A stretch of 64,000 nucleotides of DNA, taken from NCBI RefSeq assembly GCF_021025955.1, contig NZ_JAJNCL010000004.1:310001-374000 (forward strand), written 5' to 3'. Position 1 is the stretch's first letter. Every line of letters starts with the position of its first letter. A program made the translations under genes and the position numbers. Below are positions 37,634-47,198 of this stretch, piece by piece. The DNA is from Rhodococcus qingshengii. GTDB taxonomy: Bacteria > Actinomycetota > Actinomycetes > Mycobacteriales > Mycobacteriaceae. The notes below the pieces were generated by a model, which worked only from the letters and a program-made list of their open reading frames with translations, searched no databases and was not told where the DNA came from.

Positions 37634-39646
37634 CTAGACCTCGATCGGCGGATGCAACCTGTCCATGGTCCATTGCCGATTGCGACGTGCGGCAAGTGAA
37701 CTGGCGCCGAGTGAGGCGACGAGAAGGCCACCGAGGACGGCGATCGAGACCCACAGCCTCGAGTCGATACCGCCGACGGTGAGTTGTCGTAGCCCGTTCA
37801 CCGCGTAGGTCATGGGGTCGAACGGGTGGATGATCTGGAACGGTTTCGCGGTTGTTTCGACGGGATAGATGCCGCCGGCCGAAACCAGTTGCAGCATCAG
37901 GAACGCCAGGGTGATGACGCGTCCGACAGAGACTCCGAAGATGGCGTTGAACGCCTGGATCAACGCCATGTAGGTGGCAGTGATGAGCATCAGGAATCCG
38001 ACGGTGCCGAGGGCGTGTGTGGGGTGCAGACCGACGGCAAAGTGCACGACCAGGTACATCACGATCACCTGGCAGATGCCGATGAGCAATGCCGGCCAGT
38101 ACGAGGCGAGGACCACTCGCAGCGCACCGAGTCCGTTTGCGATGGGCCGGTTCTGGAGCGGCTTGAGCAGCATCCAGGTGATGATGCCGCCCACGAACAG
38201 CGCGAGGGGCAGGAAGAACGGAGCAAAACCGGTACCGAAGGTGCTGGCGCGGTTCTCGTACGTCTCCTGTAGTTCGACCGGGCTGGAGAGCGTTTGAGCG
38301 GTTGCGGTTCGCTGTTGATCGGTCCAACTGGGAATTTGGCCGGCGCCCTCGGTGAGTTTGGTTGCAAGTTCGGAGGACCCGGCGCGAAGTTGCTCGGTGC
38401 CGTCGGCGAGTTTGGCCGCACCGTCGGAGAGTTGGACGCTACCGTCGGTGAGTTGAACCAGTCCACTACTGAGGGTTTGAGCGCCGTCGTTGACCTGTTG
38501 ACCGCCGTCACGAAGCTGCACCAGACCGTTGCGGAGTTCACCGCCGCCGTTGGCCGCGGCATTCAGCCCGGCTCGGAAGGTGCTCGACGGATCGTCGAGT
38601 TGGTAAGCGAGTTGTTGTGCACCGCTCTTGAGTTCGCTCAGTTGGCCCATGGTCGCTTCACCGAAACCCTGAGTGCGCAGCATGTCCTGGGCAGGCGCGA
38701 GGGCATTGGCGATCTGTTGGCTGACCGGATCCGGGTTCAGTCGAAGACTGGCCACTGCCTGCCCGACCAACTGTGCGACGTCTGATTGTGTGTTCCCGAG
38801 GACGCTCAGTTGGTCGACGACCTGGCTGACGCCACCACTGAGTTGGCTTGCGCCGTCGCCAAGTTGAACAGCTCCGAGATCGAGTTGCCCCAAACCGTCG
38901 GTCAGTGCGAGGACACCGTCCGTGGCGGTGTTGATGCCGGTCGAGAGTTGCGCTGTACCGCCGGCCAGAGTGGCTGCGCCGTCGCGTGCGGTAACCATGT
39001 TGTCGGCCAGCGTTTTCGAGCCCGACGCCAATTCGCCGGCTCCGGCGTTGGCTGTGTTCACTCCGGCCGAGAGCTGGAGCGCTCCGTCGGCGGCCTGTTT
39101 CAAACCTGCACCCGCGTCGGTCAATCCGACCAGAACCGTCTCGACCGACTGCGCGCCGATCTTGTCGCTGACTTGGCTGAGGACCTGCTGGGCGGCATTT
39201 TGACCGATGATGGTGCCGAGGTAGTTGTTGACGTCGTTGAAGGTGAACTGCAACTGCGCTTTGTGGGGGTCCTTGGACGTCGGGGATGCAACGGCCTCGC
39301 TGAAGTTCTCGGGCAGAGTGAGAGAGAAGTAGTAGGTGCCGTCCGAAACTCCCTGTGCGGCTTCCTGTTGTGAGACCAGGTGGAGGTCGAGCTCACCGGA
39401 ATCGAGCAGCGCTTGGCTGACCTCGTCGCCCGCGTTGAGTTCCTGCCCCTGGACCATTGCGCCACGGTCGGTGTTGACCAGCGCTACGGGGACCTTGTTG
39501 ACCTCACCGAATGGATTCCAGAAGGCCCACAGGTACATTGCGCCGTACAGGAGCGGCATCAAGATGATGGTGACGAGTGCAATTCTGGGCATCGCGCCGC
39601 GGGAGAACCGCTTGAGTTCGGTTCCGAGAGACATTCCAGCGAGCAT
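37634..39646 (-). CDS. YhgE/Pip domain membrane protein (ABC-2-type)
   Basis: A 670-residue membrane protein. One helix lies near residues 21-42, followed by a large extracytoplasmic region with a long run of about 10-residue repeats of the form LxxGxxQLxxG (about residues 180-460) that should form an extended coiled structure. A C-terminal ABC-2-like set of five to six helices starts at about residue 485. The family includes the phage infection protein (Pip) of lactococci and the Bacillus YhgE; the physiological role is not established. It lies 5 nt after a gene for an ABC-type ATPase, its likely partner. Confidence 0.9.
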   Translation of the reverse strand: MLAGMSLGTELKRFSRGAMPRIALVTIILMPLLYGAMYLWAFWNPFGEVNKVPVALVNTDRGAMVQGQELNAGDEVSQALLDSGELDLHLVSQQEAAQGVSDGTYYFSLTLPENFSEAVASPTSKDPHKAQLQFTFNDVNNYLGTIIGQNAAQQVLSQVSDKIGAQSVETVLVGLTDAGAGLKQAADGALQLSAGVNTANAGAGELASGSKTLADNMVTARDGAATLAGGTAQLSTGINTATDGVLALTDGLGQLDLGAVQLGDGASQLSGGVSQVVDQLSVLGNTQSDVAQLVGQAVASLRLNPDPVSQQIANALAPAQDMLRTQGFGEATMGQLSELKSGAQQLAYQLDDPSSTFRAGLNAAANGGGELRNGLVQLRDGGQQVNDGAQTLSSGLVQLTDGSVQLSDGAAKLADGTEQLRAGSSELATKLTEGAGQIPSWTDQQRTATAQTLSSPVELQETYENRASTFGTGFAPFFLPLALFVGGIITWMLLKPLQNRPIANGLGALRVVLASYWPALLIGICQVIVMYLVVHFAVGLHPTHALGTVGFLMLITATYMALIQAFNAIFGVSVGRVITLAFLMLQLVSAGGIYPVETTAKPFQIIHPFDPMTYAVNGLRQLTVGGIDSRLWVSIAVLGGLLVASLGASSLAARRNRQWTMDRLHPPIEV

Positions 39647-39651
39647 CGCGG

Positions 39652-40368
39652 TTACCTAGCGCCTTCTTGGTCGGGATTGGTGACTTCTTGGAGCAGGGTG
39701 ACGGCTTCGATGTGTGATCCGTCGGGCAGCGGGTTGACGGTCGACGCGATGATGGTCTGGTAGCTCCCCATCTCGACGAGTCGCTCGACGAGGTATGCGC
39801 GTTCGGAGTCGCGCCGCACCTGTTCGAGATCGTCGACGACAAGCAAGGCCGGCTTCTTCGTGTTCGCGACGGCGATACGCAGCAGGGTCGCCTCGAGTTC
39901 CCCGAGATCGCTGACGTACCGGCCGAGCGCAGGTAACGGATGATCGCCGAAGACGGGGGCACACACCGCTTCGAGTTCGCGATCTCCGGCGCGTCCGATG
40001 AGTTTGTACCAGGGGGCATCCCATCGGATCTGCTCGGTGATCAGATCGCGGACGGTGACGGACTCGGCAAGCTCGTCGATGTCCTCGAACCCGGCGACCC
40101 CGGCGATCTCGAAGATCTCTCGGGGACGCGTTCGACCGAAGACGGACAGTGATCCGGAACTGGCTTTCATTCGTCCGCTGAGTGTCAGAAGTAAGGACGT
40201 ACGTCCTGAACCGGCCGAGCCTTCGAGGATGGTCACACCGCCCGCACGAATCTCGAGATTGACGGGTCCGAACACCGGCCCCCATGGGCCGTCGAGCGCC
40301 AGGTCCGTGGCGGTCAATGCCAGTTCTGGGGCGTAATCGAGTTGTGCGTGCTCTGGTGCGACCACCAT
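39652..40368 (-). CDS. Degenerate ABC-type ATP-binding protein, partner of YhgE/Pip
   Basis: A 238-residue ABC-fold protein. Walker A is intact (LEGSAGSGRTSLLL near residue 50). The signature LSGGQ is replaced by VSDLGELE. Walker B reads ALLVVDDLE, with Asp in place of the catalytic Glu, and the switch His is absent (IIASTVN). ATP binding is likely but hydrolysis would be weak or atypical. AGGTGA precedes the ATG at 40368. The gene stops 5 nt before the YhgE/Pip gene, which supports a two-component membrane machine. Confidence 0.82.
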   Translation of the reverse strand: MVVAPEHAQLDYAPELALTATDLALDGPWGPVFGPVNLEIRAGGVTILEGSAGSGRTSLLLTLSGRMKASSGSLSVFGRTRPREIFEIAGVAGFEDIDELAESVTVRDLITEQIRWDAPWYKLIGRAGDRELEAVCAPVFGDHPLPALGRYVSDLGELEATLLRIAVANTKKPALLVVDDLEQVRRDSERAYLVERLVEMGSYQTIIASTVNPLPDGSHIEAVTLLQEVTNPDQEGAR

Positions 40369-40554
40369 GATCACCTATCTGTCGCTGTACTCGGTCCGAT
40401 ACCGAATCCGAGTGCCGGTTCAGTTGATGTTGTGCTCACCCAATCACATCGGTAGCGGGCGAGCGGTCCCATGAATGGGATGTGTCGGACACGTTCGGCA
40501 ACTTGGAGACCGAACGGTATGTATTCTGTTGGAAACGGAACGGGGGGAGTCGAG

Positions 40555-41175
40555 GTGCCGGTTCGTAGGCGCGGTATGTGCGCGGTACTAGTCATGGCCG
40601 CCCTGTCGGTTGTCTCCTGTGCCGGTGAGCGCGAGTCGCTCCCGTTCGTGTCCAGCGAAGAGCGTTTCGCGTTCACCGGACGCAATCCGGCTGCTGGTCC
40701 TCCGAATGTTCCGACCTTGCCTGCCGAAGATGCGCCATACGGAGCGATAAAGCTGTCGGGGGCTTGGACGGGCGCTGCCAAAGTCTCGGTGCCCGGATCT
40801 GTCATGTGTATCGAATCGGGTTCCGGAGATGCCACTCCAACTGGCTACCGTCAATGGACGTACGAGGTGCACACGAGTTCGTTCTACGAATACGACGGAG
40901 GCGGCGAGTATCCGGGACGCGATTTTCACTTGTACGTCATGGTGAACGAGAGTCCGGAGCAAGGGCGATCCGGAGCGATAGTGAAGTTCTCCGATCAAAG
41001 TGGAGAGTTCGTGTCTTTCGGTATCAGTGACGACTCGCCCTTCGAGATGACCGGTTCCTCGGACCGAACGCGTCTGGCAATCGCAATGACCGGAACGGCG
41101 GCGAGAGCCGGCGAACAACCGACGACGTCGGTACTGTCCGCTCAGATCAGTTGCCCCACCATCGAGCGTCGATGA
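40555..41175 (+). CDS. Lipoprotein of unknown function
   Basis: A 206-residue secreted protein. A basic N-terminus, hydrophobic core and lipobox SVVSC place the lipid-modified Cys at residue 22. The mature part is polar and beta-prone, with two further Cys residues (in SVMCIES and near the C-terminus, ISCPT) that could form a disulfide. GGGGGGAG precedes the GTG start. It is divergent from the ABC/Pip pair, 186 bp apart. I recognise no family. Confidence 0.75.
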   Translation: MPVRRRGMCAVLVMAALSVVSCAGERESLPFVSSEERFAFTGRNPAAGPPNVPTLPAEDAPYGAIKLSGAWTGAAKVSVPGSVMCIESGSGDATPTGYRQWTYEVHTSSFYEYDGGGEYPGRDFHLYVMVNESPEQGRSGAIVKFSDQSGEFVSFGISDDSPFEMTGSSDRTRLAIAMTGTAARAGEQPTTSVLSAQISCPTIERR

Positions 41176-41191
41176 CCGCTGACAACAAAAA

Positions 41192-41222
41192 TGCCGGCCC
41201 CGAAACATTCTCGGGACCGGCA
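41192..41222. terminator. Bidirectional terminator between lipoprotein gene and fadE5
   Basis: TGCCGGCCCCGA pairs with TCGGGACCGGCA with one C-A mismatch, around a 7-nt loop. CTTTTC follows on the plus strand and TTTTTGTTG on the minus strand. Confidence 0.88.
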
Positions 41223-41244
41223 CTTTTCATGAATCAGGAACGAA

Positions 41245-43080
41245 TCAGAATGCTGCTTCGTCGATCTCCATGATGTCGTTCTCGGTGTTCGCGACGATCT
41301 CGCGCGAAGCGGTGAGCTCCGGCAGGACGTTCTTGGCGAAGAAGGACGCGATGGCGACCTTGCCCTCGTAGAAGCTCTTGTCCTTATCGGAAGCGCCGTT
41401 GTCGAGTGCTGCGAGAGCGATCTCGGACTGACGGAGCAGTTGCCAGCCGATGAGCAGGTCGCCGACGGACATCAGGAAGCGGACGGAGCCGAGGCCGACC
41501 TTGTACAGCTGGGTGGGCTGCTCCTGAGCTCCCATGAGGAAGCCGGTGAGCGTGGCAGCCATGGCCTGGACGTCTTCGAGTGCGGTGGCGAGCAGTGCGC
41601 GCTCCGCCTTCAGACGGCCGTTGCCGGCTTCGCTGTCGATGAAAGTCTTGATCTGTCCGGCAACGTGAGCGAGCGCGACACCGCGGTCACGGGCGATCTT
41701 GCGGAAGAAGAAGTCCTGAGCCTGGATGGCCGTGGTGCCTTCGTACAGCGAGTCGATCTTGGAGTCGCGGATGTACTGCTCGATCGGGTAGTCCTGCAGG
41801 AAGCCGGAGCCACCGAGGGTCTGCAGGCTGTCCGTCAGGTACTGGTACGCACGCTCGGAGCCGACGCCCTTGACGATCGGGAGCAGCAGGTCGTTGACGC
41901 GGAACGCGGTGTCCTTGTCTGCGCCCGAGACGAGCTTGGCGACAACCTCGTCCTGGTGTGCTGCGGTGTAGAGGTACACCGCGCGCAGGCCTTCGGCGTA
42001 TGCCTTCTGCATTGCCAGGCTACGACGCACGTCGGGGTGGTGCGTGATGGTCACGCGCGGCGCGGCCTTGTTGGTCATCTGGGTCAGGTCTGCGCCCTGC
42101 GCACGCTGCTTGGCGTAGTCGAGAGCATTGAGGTAACCGGTGGAGAGGGTGGCGATTGCCTTGGTGCCGACCATCATTCGAGCGTGCTCGATGACGTCGA
42201 ACATCTGGGCGATGCCGTTGTGGACCTCGCCGACCAGCCAGCCCTGTGCGGGGATGCCGTGGCCGCCGAAGGTGACCTCACACGTGGCGGAGACCTTCAG
42301 GCCCATCTTGTGCTCGACGTTGGTGACGAAGGCGCCGTTGCGCTCGCCGAACTCTTCGGTCTCGAAGTTGAAGTGCGTCTTCGGGACGAAGAACAGGCTC
42401 AGGCCCTTGGTGCCGGGTCCGGCGCCTTCGGGGCGAGCGAGAACGAGGTGGAAGATGTTCTCGAACAGGTCGTCCGAGTCGGCCGAGGTGATGAAGCGCT
42501 TGACGCCCTCGATGTGCCAGGAGCCGTCGTCCTGCTTGACTGCCTTGGTGCGTCCGGCACCGACGTCGGAGCCGGCGTCGGGCTCGGTGAGGACCATCGT
42601 GGCGCCCCATCCGCGTTCGACGATGGTGGCTGCCCACTTCTTCTGCTCTTCGGTGCCGTTGTTGAACAGCACGTCCGCGAAGGCGGGTCCGGCCTGGTAC
42701 ATGTGCGCTGCGGGCTGTGCGCCCAGGATCAGCTCACCGATGGCCCACACGACAGAGCGGGGAACCGGCACGCCGCCGACCTCTTCGCTCAGTCCCATGC
42801 GGTACCACTCGGCATCCCACAGAGCCTTGAACGACTTCTTGAAGGATTCCGGAAGTGCAACGGTGTGCGTCTCGGGATCGAAGACAGGGGGGTTGCGGTC
42901 CGCGTCGGCGAAAGATTCGCCCAGCGGTCCCTCGGCCAGGCGTGCGACCTCTGCCAGCATGTTGCGGACAGTGTCGGCATCCAGGTCGCCCCAAGCGCCT
43001 TCGCTCAGTGGCTTCTCCAGTCCGAGAACCTCGAAGAGGTTGAACTCCAGGTCCCGAACGTTGCTCTTGTAATGGCCCAT
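41245..43080 (-). CDS. fadE5: Acyl-CoA dehydrogenase FadE5
   Basis: Flavoenzyme for the first step of beta-oxidation, acyl-CoA to trans-2-enoyl-CoA. The 611-residue product has the same length as M. tuberculosis FadE5 (Rv0244c), a larger subtype than classic 380-residue dehydrogenases, with an extra C-terminal domain. Visible elements are [28 protein letters not shown] and [20 protein letters not shown]. The ATG at 43080 has GGGAG upstream. It is transcribed separately from the methyltransferase gene before it; the 89-bp gap contains operator copy 3. In M. tuberculosis it adjoins fadA2; here about 8.7 kb lies between them. Confidence 0.95.
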   Translation of the reverse strand: MGHYKSNVRDLEFNLFEVLGLEKPLSEGAWGDLDADTVRNMLAEVARLAEGPLGESFADADRNPPVFDPETHTVALPESFKKSFKALWDAEWYRMGLSEEVGGVPVPRSVVWAIGELILGAQPAAHMYQAGPAFADVLFNNGTEEQKKWAATIVERGWGATMVLTEPDAGSDVGAGRTKAVKQDDGSWHIEGVKRFITSADSDDLFENIFHLVLARPEGAGPGTKGLSLFFVPKTHFNFETEEFGERNGAFVTNVEHKMGLKVSATCEVTFGGHGIPAQGWLVGEVHNGIAQMFDVIEHARMMVGTKAIATLSTGYLNALDYAKQRAQGADLTQMTNKAAPRVTITHHPDVRRSLAMQKAYAEGLRAVYLYTAAHQDEVVAKLVSGADKDTAFRVNDLLLPIVKGVGSERAYQYLTDSLQTLGGSGFLQDYPIEQYIRDSKIDSLYEGTTAIQAQDFFFRKIARDRGVALAHVAGQIKTFIDSEAGNGRLKAERALLATALEDVQAMAATLTGFLMGAQEQPTQLYKVGLGSVRFLMSVGDLLIGWQLLRQSEIALAALDNGASDKDKSFYEGKVAIASFFAKNVLPELTASREIVANTENDIMEIDEAAF

Positions 43081-43141
43081 GTCTTCTGCTTCTCCCAGTG
43101 AGGTGGTGCGGTCCAGCACTCCTAGTACCGCCCGAAGTTTA

Positions 43142-43155
43142 TTACTCGTCGGTAA
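43142..43155. promoter_or_regulatory. Palindromic operator, copy 3 (before fadE5)
   Basis: TTACTCGTCGGTAA has the same TTACY-N4-RGTAA form as copies 1 and 2 and is 62-75 bp upstream of the fadE5 start. A further GTTAC half-site lies at 43166-43170, in line with an adjacent GTAAC (43152-43156). Confidence 0.6.
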
Positions 43156-43169
43156 CTTAATACATGTTA

Positions 43170-43802
43170 CTAGCCGTTCTTTGCATTGCCAACACCGGAT
43201 TTGCGTCCGATGACCAGCGCGTCGATCGCGATTCCCGTTTCGGTGTGTCTGTGGGGATTTCCGGCGATCTCGAACTCGAGCTGTCCGCGGAACTCTTGCA
43301 TCAATTCTTCTGGTGTGTAAAGGATTTCGGGATCTTGCGGCCCGCCGACGCCGTAGTCGATGTTGCTTCGGTCGTGACCCAAAATCATGAGGATTCCATC
43401 AGGTTTCAGAGAATTTATGGCACGGTTCACAACCAGGGTGCGTTGTGGTGCGGGCAGATGAAGGTAAAGAAGCAGGGTCAAGTCGTATGCCTGCCCGTTT
43501 CCGGGGGCGTAATCCGCGACGGTGACGTCGCCGCATCGGTAGTCGAGACGGTCGAGGACCGATCGGGGTGACCGGGCCGCGATCGTGCGGGCTTTCTCGA
43601 TCGCGACGGCCGAATAGTCGACGCCGGTCACCTCCCAACCGCGAGTTGCGAGCCACAACGCGTTACGGCCCTCGCCACACGCCAGGTCCAGTGCCTGGCC
43701 GTGGGGGAGGGCCGTTGCGTATTCCACCAGTAATTCGTTGGGAGGAGCGCCCCAGACGAGCTCGGATTCTTCGTACTTCTTGTCCCAGGCGGCCGCATCC
43801 AT
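43170..43802 (-). CDS. Class I SAM-dependent methyltransferase (TehB-like)
   Basis: A 210-residue methyltransferase that begins [18 protein letters not shown], typical of a widespread actinobacterial type near TehB. The SAM motif [16 protein letters not shown] is near residue 45 and the acidic residue of strand 2 lies in [11 protein letters not shown] at 43823, directly after the ABC permease stop, would add seven residues and couple it to that gene. It is the last gene of the ABC exporter unit on this strand; the substrate is unknown. Confidence 0.85.
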   Translation of the reverse strand: MDAAAWDKKYEESELVWGAPPNELLVEYATALPHGQALDLACGEGRNALWLATRGWEVTGVDYSAVAIEKARTIAARSPRSVLDRLDYRCGDVTVADYAPGNGQAYDLTLLLYLHLPAPQRTLVVNRAINSLKPDGILMILGHDRSNIDYGVGGPQDPEILYTPEELMQEFRGQLEFEIAGNPHRHTETGIAIDALVIGRKSGVGNAKNG

Positions 43803-43823
43803 AGATGACGACGGTAGTGGCAC

Positions 43824-46307
43824 TCAGTTCTTGCGGACACCGTCCATCGGGTTCTTGCGCAGGGCGGCGCGAGTCGGGATCGCGATGGAGACAAACCCGA
43901 GAACCGCGGTCACGGCGACGATGGAACCGTAGATCACCGGTGAGATCGACGGGATCGGCTGCCCGGACACCGCCACGGCGATGCCCATCAGCGGCGGCAG
44001 GGCGATCAGCGATCCGACCACGACGGCGATTCCCACCACCATCAACGATTCGATGCGCATCATCGCTCGGACCTGCTTCGTCCGCGAGCCCACCAGCTGC
44101 AGGAGCGCGAACTCGCGGGAACGCTCGGCAGTGGCGGCGACCAGAGTGTTCACGACGGCGACGGCCAGATAACCGAGTAGGACGAGGACGGCGAGGATGC
44201 TGACCCACGACTGCATACGCCGCTGATCTTCGCCTGCGGCGCCGAACTGGTCCTGGTTCATCGCGGCGATCGAGGGGAAGGACTGCAACGACTGCTGTAC
44301 TTCAGTCGACAGTCCGGGTTCGGCAGTAACCAGAACGGTGTCGATCAGGGCGTCGGTGGAGTGCTGACGCAAAGTCTCGATCGGCATGGTCACGTCCCCG
44401 AATCCGAGGCCGCGACCGTATTTCGCGACGACCATCGGATGCACCAGCGTTCCGTCACCCAGATAGAGGTCGACGCGCTGGCCAACCTTGGCTCCGAGTG
44501 TGAAGGCGCCGTCTTCGCTCACGGCAACGGTATCGCCGGTCAGAGCGCTCAGGTCGCCTTCGGTCACCGCGAGATCGAGGGTCGCGTCGGCACTGGCGGC
44601 GTCGATGCCCTGGGTCGCGATCGCGCTGTCGGCTGAGCCGCCTTCCTCGCCACTCGGTACCGGTAAGACCTGGCTGCGCACCACGGGGTTTGCCGCACTC
44701 ACACCGGGCACCGCTGCAATCGAGTCGAGGAGTGAGGGAGCGATACCGGCCGGAGCGCCGACGATCAGGTCTGCGGTGACGCCCTTGATCGACTGGTTGG
44801 TCGCCTCGGCTGCGACGGTGCTCTGGCTGAAGAACTGCACCGAGCCCAGCGCGATTGCGAGAGCCAAGGGAACAACGGCCGACGAGAGTCGCCTCGAGTT
44901 GGATTCGGCGTTGGCGGCAGCGAGAACTTTCGACGCCGATCGGCTACGGCGCAGAGGGCCGCCGAGGGCCTTGATGATGCCGCGCACCAACAACGGGCCG
45001 AGCAGCGCGACCGAGAAGATCAAGAGCAGCGCGCTCGAACCGGCTCCGGCGGCTGCCACGCTGCCGGGCAGGAAAGCTGGGAGGATGCACGCGCTGAGGC
45101 CGGCGGCGCCGAAGATCAGCCCGGTGATGATGCGTCCGAGGCCCAGTTTCGCCGGGCCGCTTTCGGATTCGCGGAGTGCTTCGACAGGGTCGAGCTTTGC
45201 CGGCCGACGGGCAGCGATCGCAGCGGCAGCGCGGGCAGTGAGTACGCAGATCAGGAATGCCGCGATCGCCGGAAGGGGGCTGTAGGCCAACGCAAAGTCT
45301 GTGGGCATGACCCCGGCGGCGGCGAACTGTGCGCCTAGAACTCGGGCGAGCAGATATCCGGGCACCGCGCCGAGGGCCGCAGCAGCTGCAGCAACGAGCA
45401 GCACTTCACGCCCGATCATGACGTGGACCTGCCGAGTGGTGGCTCCGATTGCACGCAGCAGAGCGAACTCTCGGCGCCTGGCGTTGATCGAGAGCGACAG
45501 TGTGCTGGAAACGACGAACATGCTGACCATCAATGCAAGGCCCGCAAACGTGGCGCAGAGCACGATCAACTGAGTCCGCGCAGCGCCGGCGTCAAGGAAT
45601 TCGATGCCTCCGCGAGCGGTGCCGGTCGAGATCTCGGCGCCGGTCCCAGCGAGTGCCTCGCGAGCGAGAGCGGCGGCATTCACGCCTTCGGGTGCGATCA
45701 ATCCGACTGCGGTGAACGAGTTCTGGTGCGGCCACAACCGGTCGGCCTCTTTGTCGTCGAGGAAGACCAGTGCCGGACGGTCGGGTGACGGCAACGAAGA
45801 GGAATCTGCTGTGCCGACAACGGTGTAATCGCCCACTAAGCCGCCGTGAGCCAGCGTGATTCGCTCGCCGAGCGCGGCGCCGGTGGTCGAGACCACCTCG
45901 TCGCGGCTCTGCGGAGCGCGCCCCTCGGCGAGCGAGTACGGCGCCAATTGTGCTGTGTTCCAAGGATGTGCGTCGAGTACGACGCCCTCGGCGGTGCTGA
46001 CGGGGACGGAGATGTCGGGAACCACCGTGACGTCGAGTGCCTCGAGCTTGCGGACCGCATCACCGTCGAGGAGAACTCGCTCGGCAAAAGGCTGATCGGC
46101 GTCTTCCTTGACGACGAGTGCCTGCGGCGCGCTGACCACGGCGTCGGCACCGGCGTAGAGATGTGGTGAGACTCCGCCTCGCACTCCTGATTCCAGCAGT
46201 ACACCCAAACCACAGGTGAGGAGGGCCGCGCAGAATACGGAGACGAACACGGCGACGAACCCGGAGCGGTGCGCTTTCAGATGGGCAAAAGTGTGCGCTT
46301 TCATCAT
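43824..46307 (-). CDS. FtsX/MacB-type ABC transporter permease
   Basis: An 827-residue permease built as two FtsX-like halves. Each half has one helix at its start (about residues 12-34 and 480-500), an extracytoplasmic domain, then three helices (about 255-400 and 720-820). This duplicated form is common in Gram-positive exporters of antimicrobial peptides or lipoproteins. Its ATG overlaps the stop of the ATPase gene. Together with the adjacent two-component system it resembles drug- or peptide-sensing detoxification modules. Confidence 0.9.
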   Translation of the reverse strand: MMKAHTFAHLKAHRSGFVAVFVSVFCAALLTCGLGVLLESGVRGGVSPHLYAGADAVVSAPQALVVKEDADQPFAERVLLDGDAVRKLEALDVTVVPDISVPVSTAEGVVLDAHPWNTAQLAPYSLAEGRAPQSRDEVVSTTGAALGERITLAHGGLVGDYTVVGTADSSSLPSPDRPALVFLDDKEADRLWPHQNSFTAVGLIAPEGVNAAALAREALAGTGAEISTGTARGGIEFLDAGAARTQLIVLCATFAGLALMVSMFVVSSTLSLSINARRREFALLRAIGATTRQVHVMIGREVLLVAAAAAALGAVPGYLLARVLGAQFAAAGVMPTDFALAYSPLPAIAAFLICVLTARAAAAIAARRPAKLDPVEALRESESGPAKLGLGRIITGLIFGAAGLSACILPAFLPGSVAAAGAGSSALLLIFSVALLGPLLVRGIIKALGGPLRRSRSASKVLAAANAESNSRRLSSAVVPLALAIALGSVQFFSQSTVAAEATNQSIKGVTADLIVGAPAGIAPSLLDSIAAVPGVSAANPVVRSQVLPVPSGEEGGSADSAIATQGIDAASADATLDLAVTEGDLSALTGDTVAVSEDGAFTLGAKVGQRVDLYLGDGTLVHPMVVAKYGRGLGFGDVTMPIETLRQHSTDALIDTVLVTAEPGLSTEVQQSLQSFPSIAAMNQDQFGAAGEDQRRMQSWVSILAVLVLLGYLAVAVVNTLVAATAERSREFALLQLVGSRTKQVRAMMRIESLMVVGIAVVVGSLIALPPLMGIAVAVSGQPIPSISPVIYGSIVAVTAVLGFVSIAIPTRAALRKNPMDGVRKN

Positions 46308-47089
46308 CACCAGTCCCCGAGGTGTGTCATGCGCTCGGCGATCTGCTGCGGTGTCGGTCGGTCGATGTGCCCGACCAGTTTCCCGTCGGCGAGGAACAGC
46401 ACACGATCGGCGTACGACGCGGCCACCGGATCGTGCGTGACCATGACGATGGTCTGGTCGAACTCGGCGGCCGTTCGGCGCAGCAATTCCAGAACCTGCT
46501 TGGCGCTGCGGGAGTCGAGGGCGCCGGTTGGTTCGTCGGCAAAGAGTGCGTCGGGGTGGGTGACGAGGGCGCGCGCGATGGCGACGCGTTGCTGCTGGCC
46601 GCCGGACAGTTCGGAGGGCTTGCGCTTTCGGTGTGATCCGAGCCCGACGGATTCGAGGACGAAGGTCAGGTACTGCTTGTCGGCTCGTCGTCCGGCGAGA
46701 AGTAGCGGAAGCGTGACGTTCTGCTCGACGTCGAGAGCGCCGAGCAGGTTGTATGCCTGGAAGACGAAACCGATGTGATCGCGTCGGAAGATGCTGCGGG
46801 CCTTCGGCTTCAGCTGTGAGATCTCGGTGTCGCCCAACCACACCGATCCGCTGCTCGGTCGGTCGAGGCCCGCGGCGCAGTGCAGGAAAGTGCTCTTACC
46901 TGATCCGGACGGGCCCATCACGGCGGTGAAGGTGCTGCGCGGCAGGGTGAGGCTGATGTTGTCGAGGGCGGTCACGGCGCCGCGGCCGTTGCCGTAGACC
47001 TTGCTGACGCCTTCGAGTCGCACGGCAGATGTTCGAGCGGCCGTGGCACCAGGAGCCGGCGGGGCGAGGACCGAGTGTCGATTCTTCAT
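46307..47089 (-). CDS. ABC transporter ATP-binding protein (MacB/LolD type)
   Basis: A 260-residue ATPase with Walker A GPSGSGKST, Q-loop VFQAYNLL, signature LSGGQQQR, Walker B ALFADEPTGALD and switch His in MVTHDP. The ADEPTGALD and VFQxxNLL forms are typical of the MacB/LolD subfamily that drives FtsX-type permeases. It starts at the ATG 47089 after an N-terminal extension of about 20 residues. It is divergent from the sensor kinase gene, 109 bp apart. Confidence 0.93.
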   Translation of the reverse strand: MKNRHSVLAPPAPGATAARTSAVRLEGVSKVYGNGRGAVTALDNISLTLPRSTFTAVMGPSGSGKSTFLHCAAGLDRPSSGSVWLGDTEISQLKPKARSIFRRDHIGFVFQAYNLLGALDVEQNVTLPLLLAGRRADKQYLTFVLESVGLGSHRKRKPSELSGGQQQRVAIARALVTHPDALFADEPTGALDSRSAKQVLELLRRTAAEFDQTIVMVTHDPVAASYADRVLFLADGKLVGHIDRPTPQQIAERMTHLGDW

Positions 47090-47198
47090 GGGATGAACGC
47101 TATGGAGATTCGGCATTCGTCGACATCCAGCAGAGTCCCGAATCGATGGTGTAGCCAGCTGTAGTGGATCGTGCGGTGCGGTGCGGCATGCTGGTGCA

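Noticed and set aside
41440..43101. 553-codon frame antisense to fadE5
   Set aside because: Mirror of a certain gene with biased codons.
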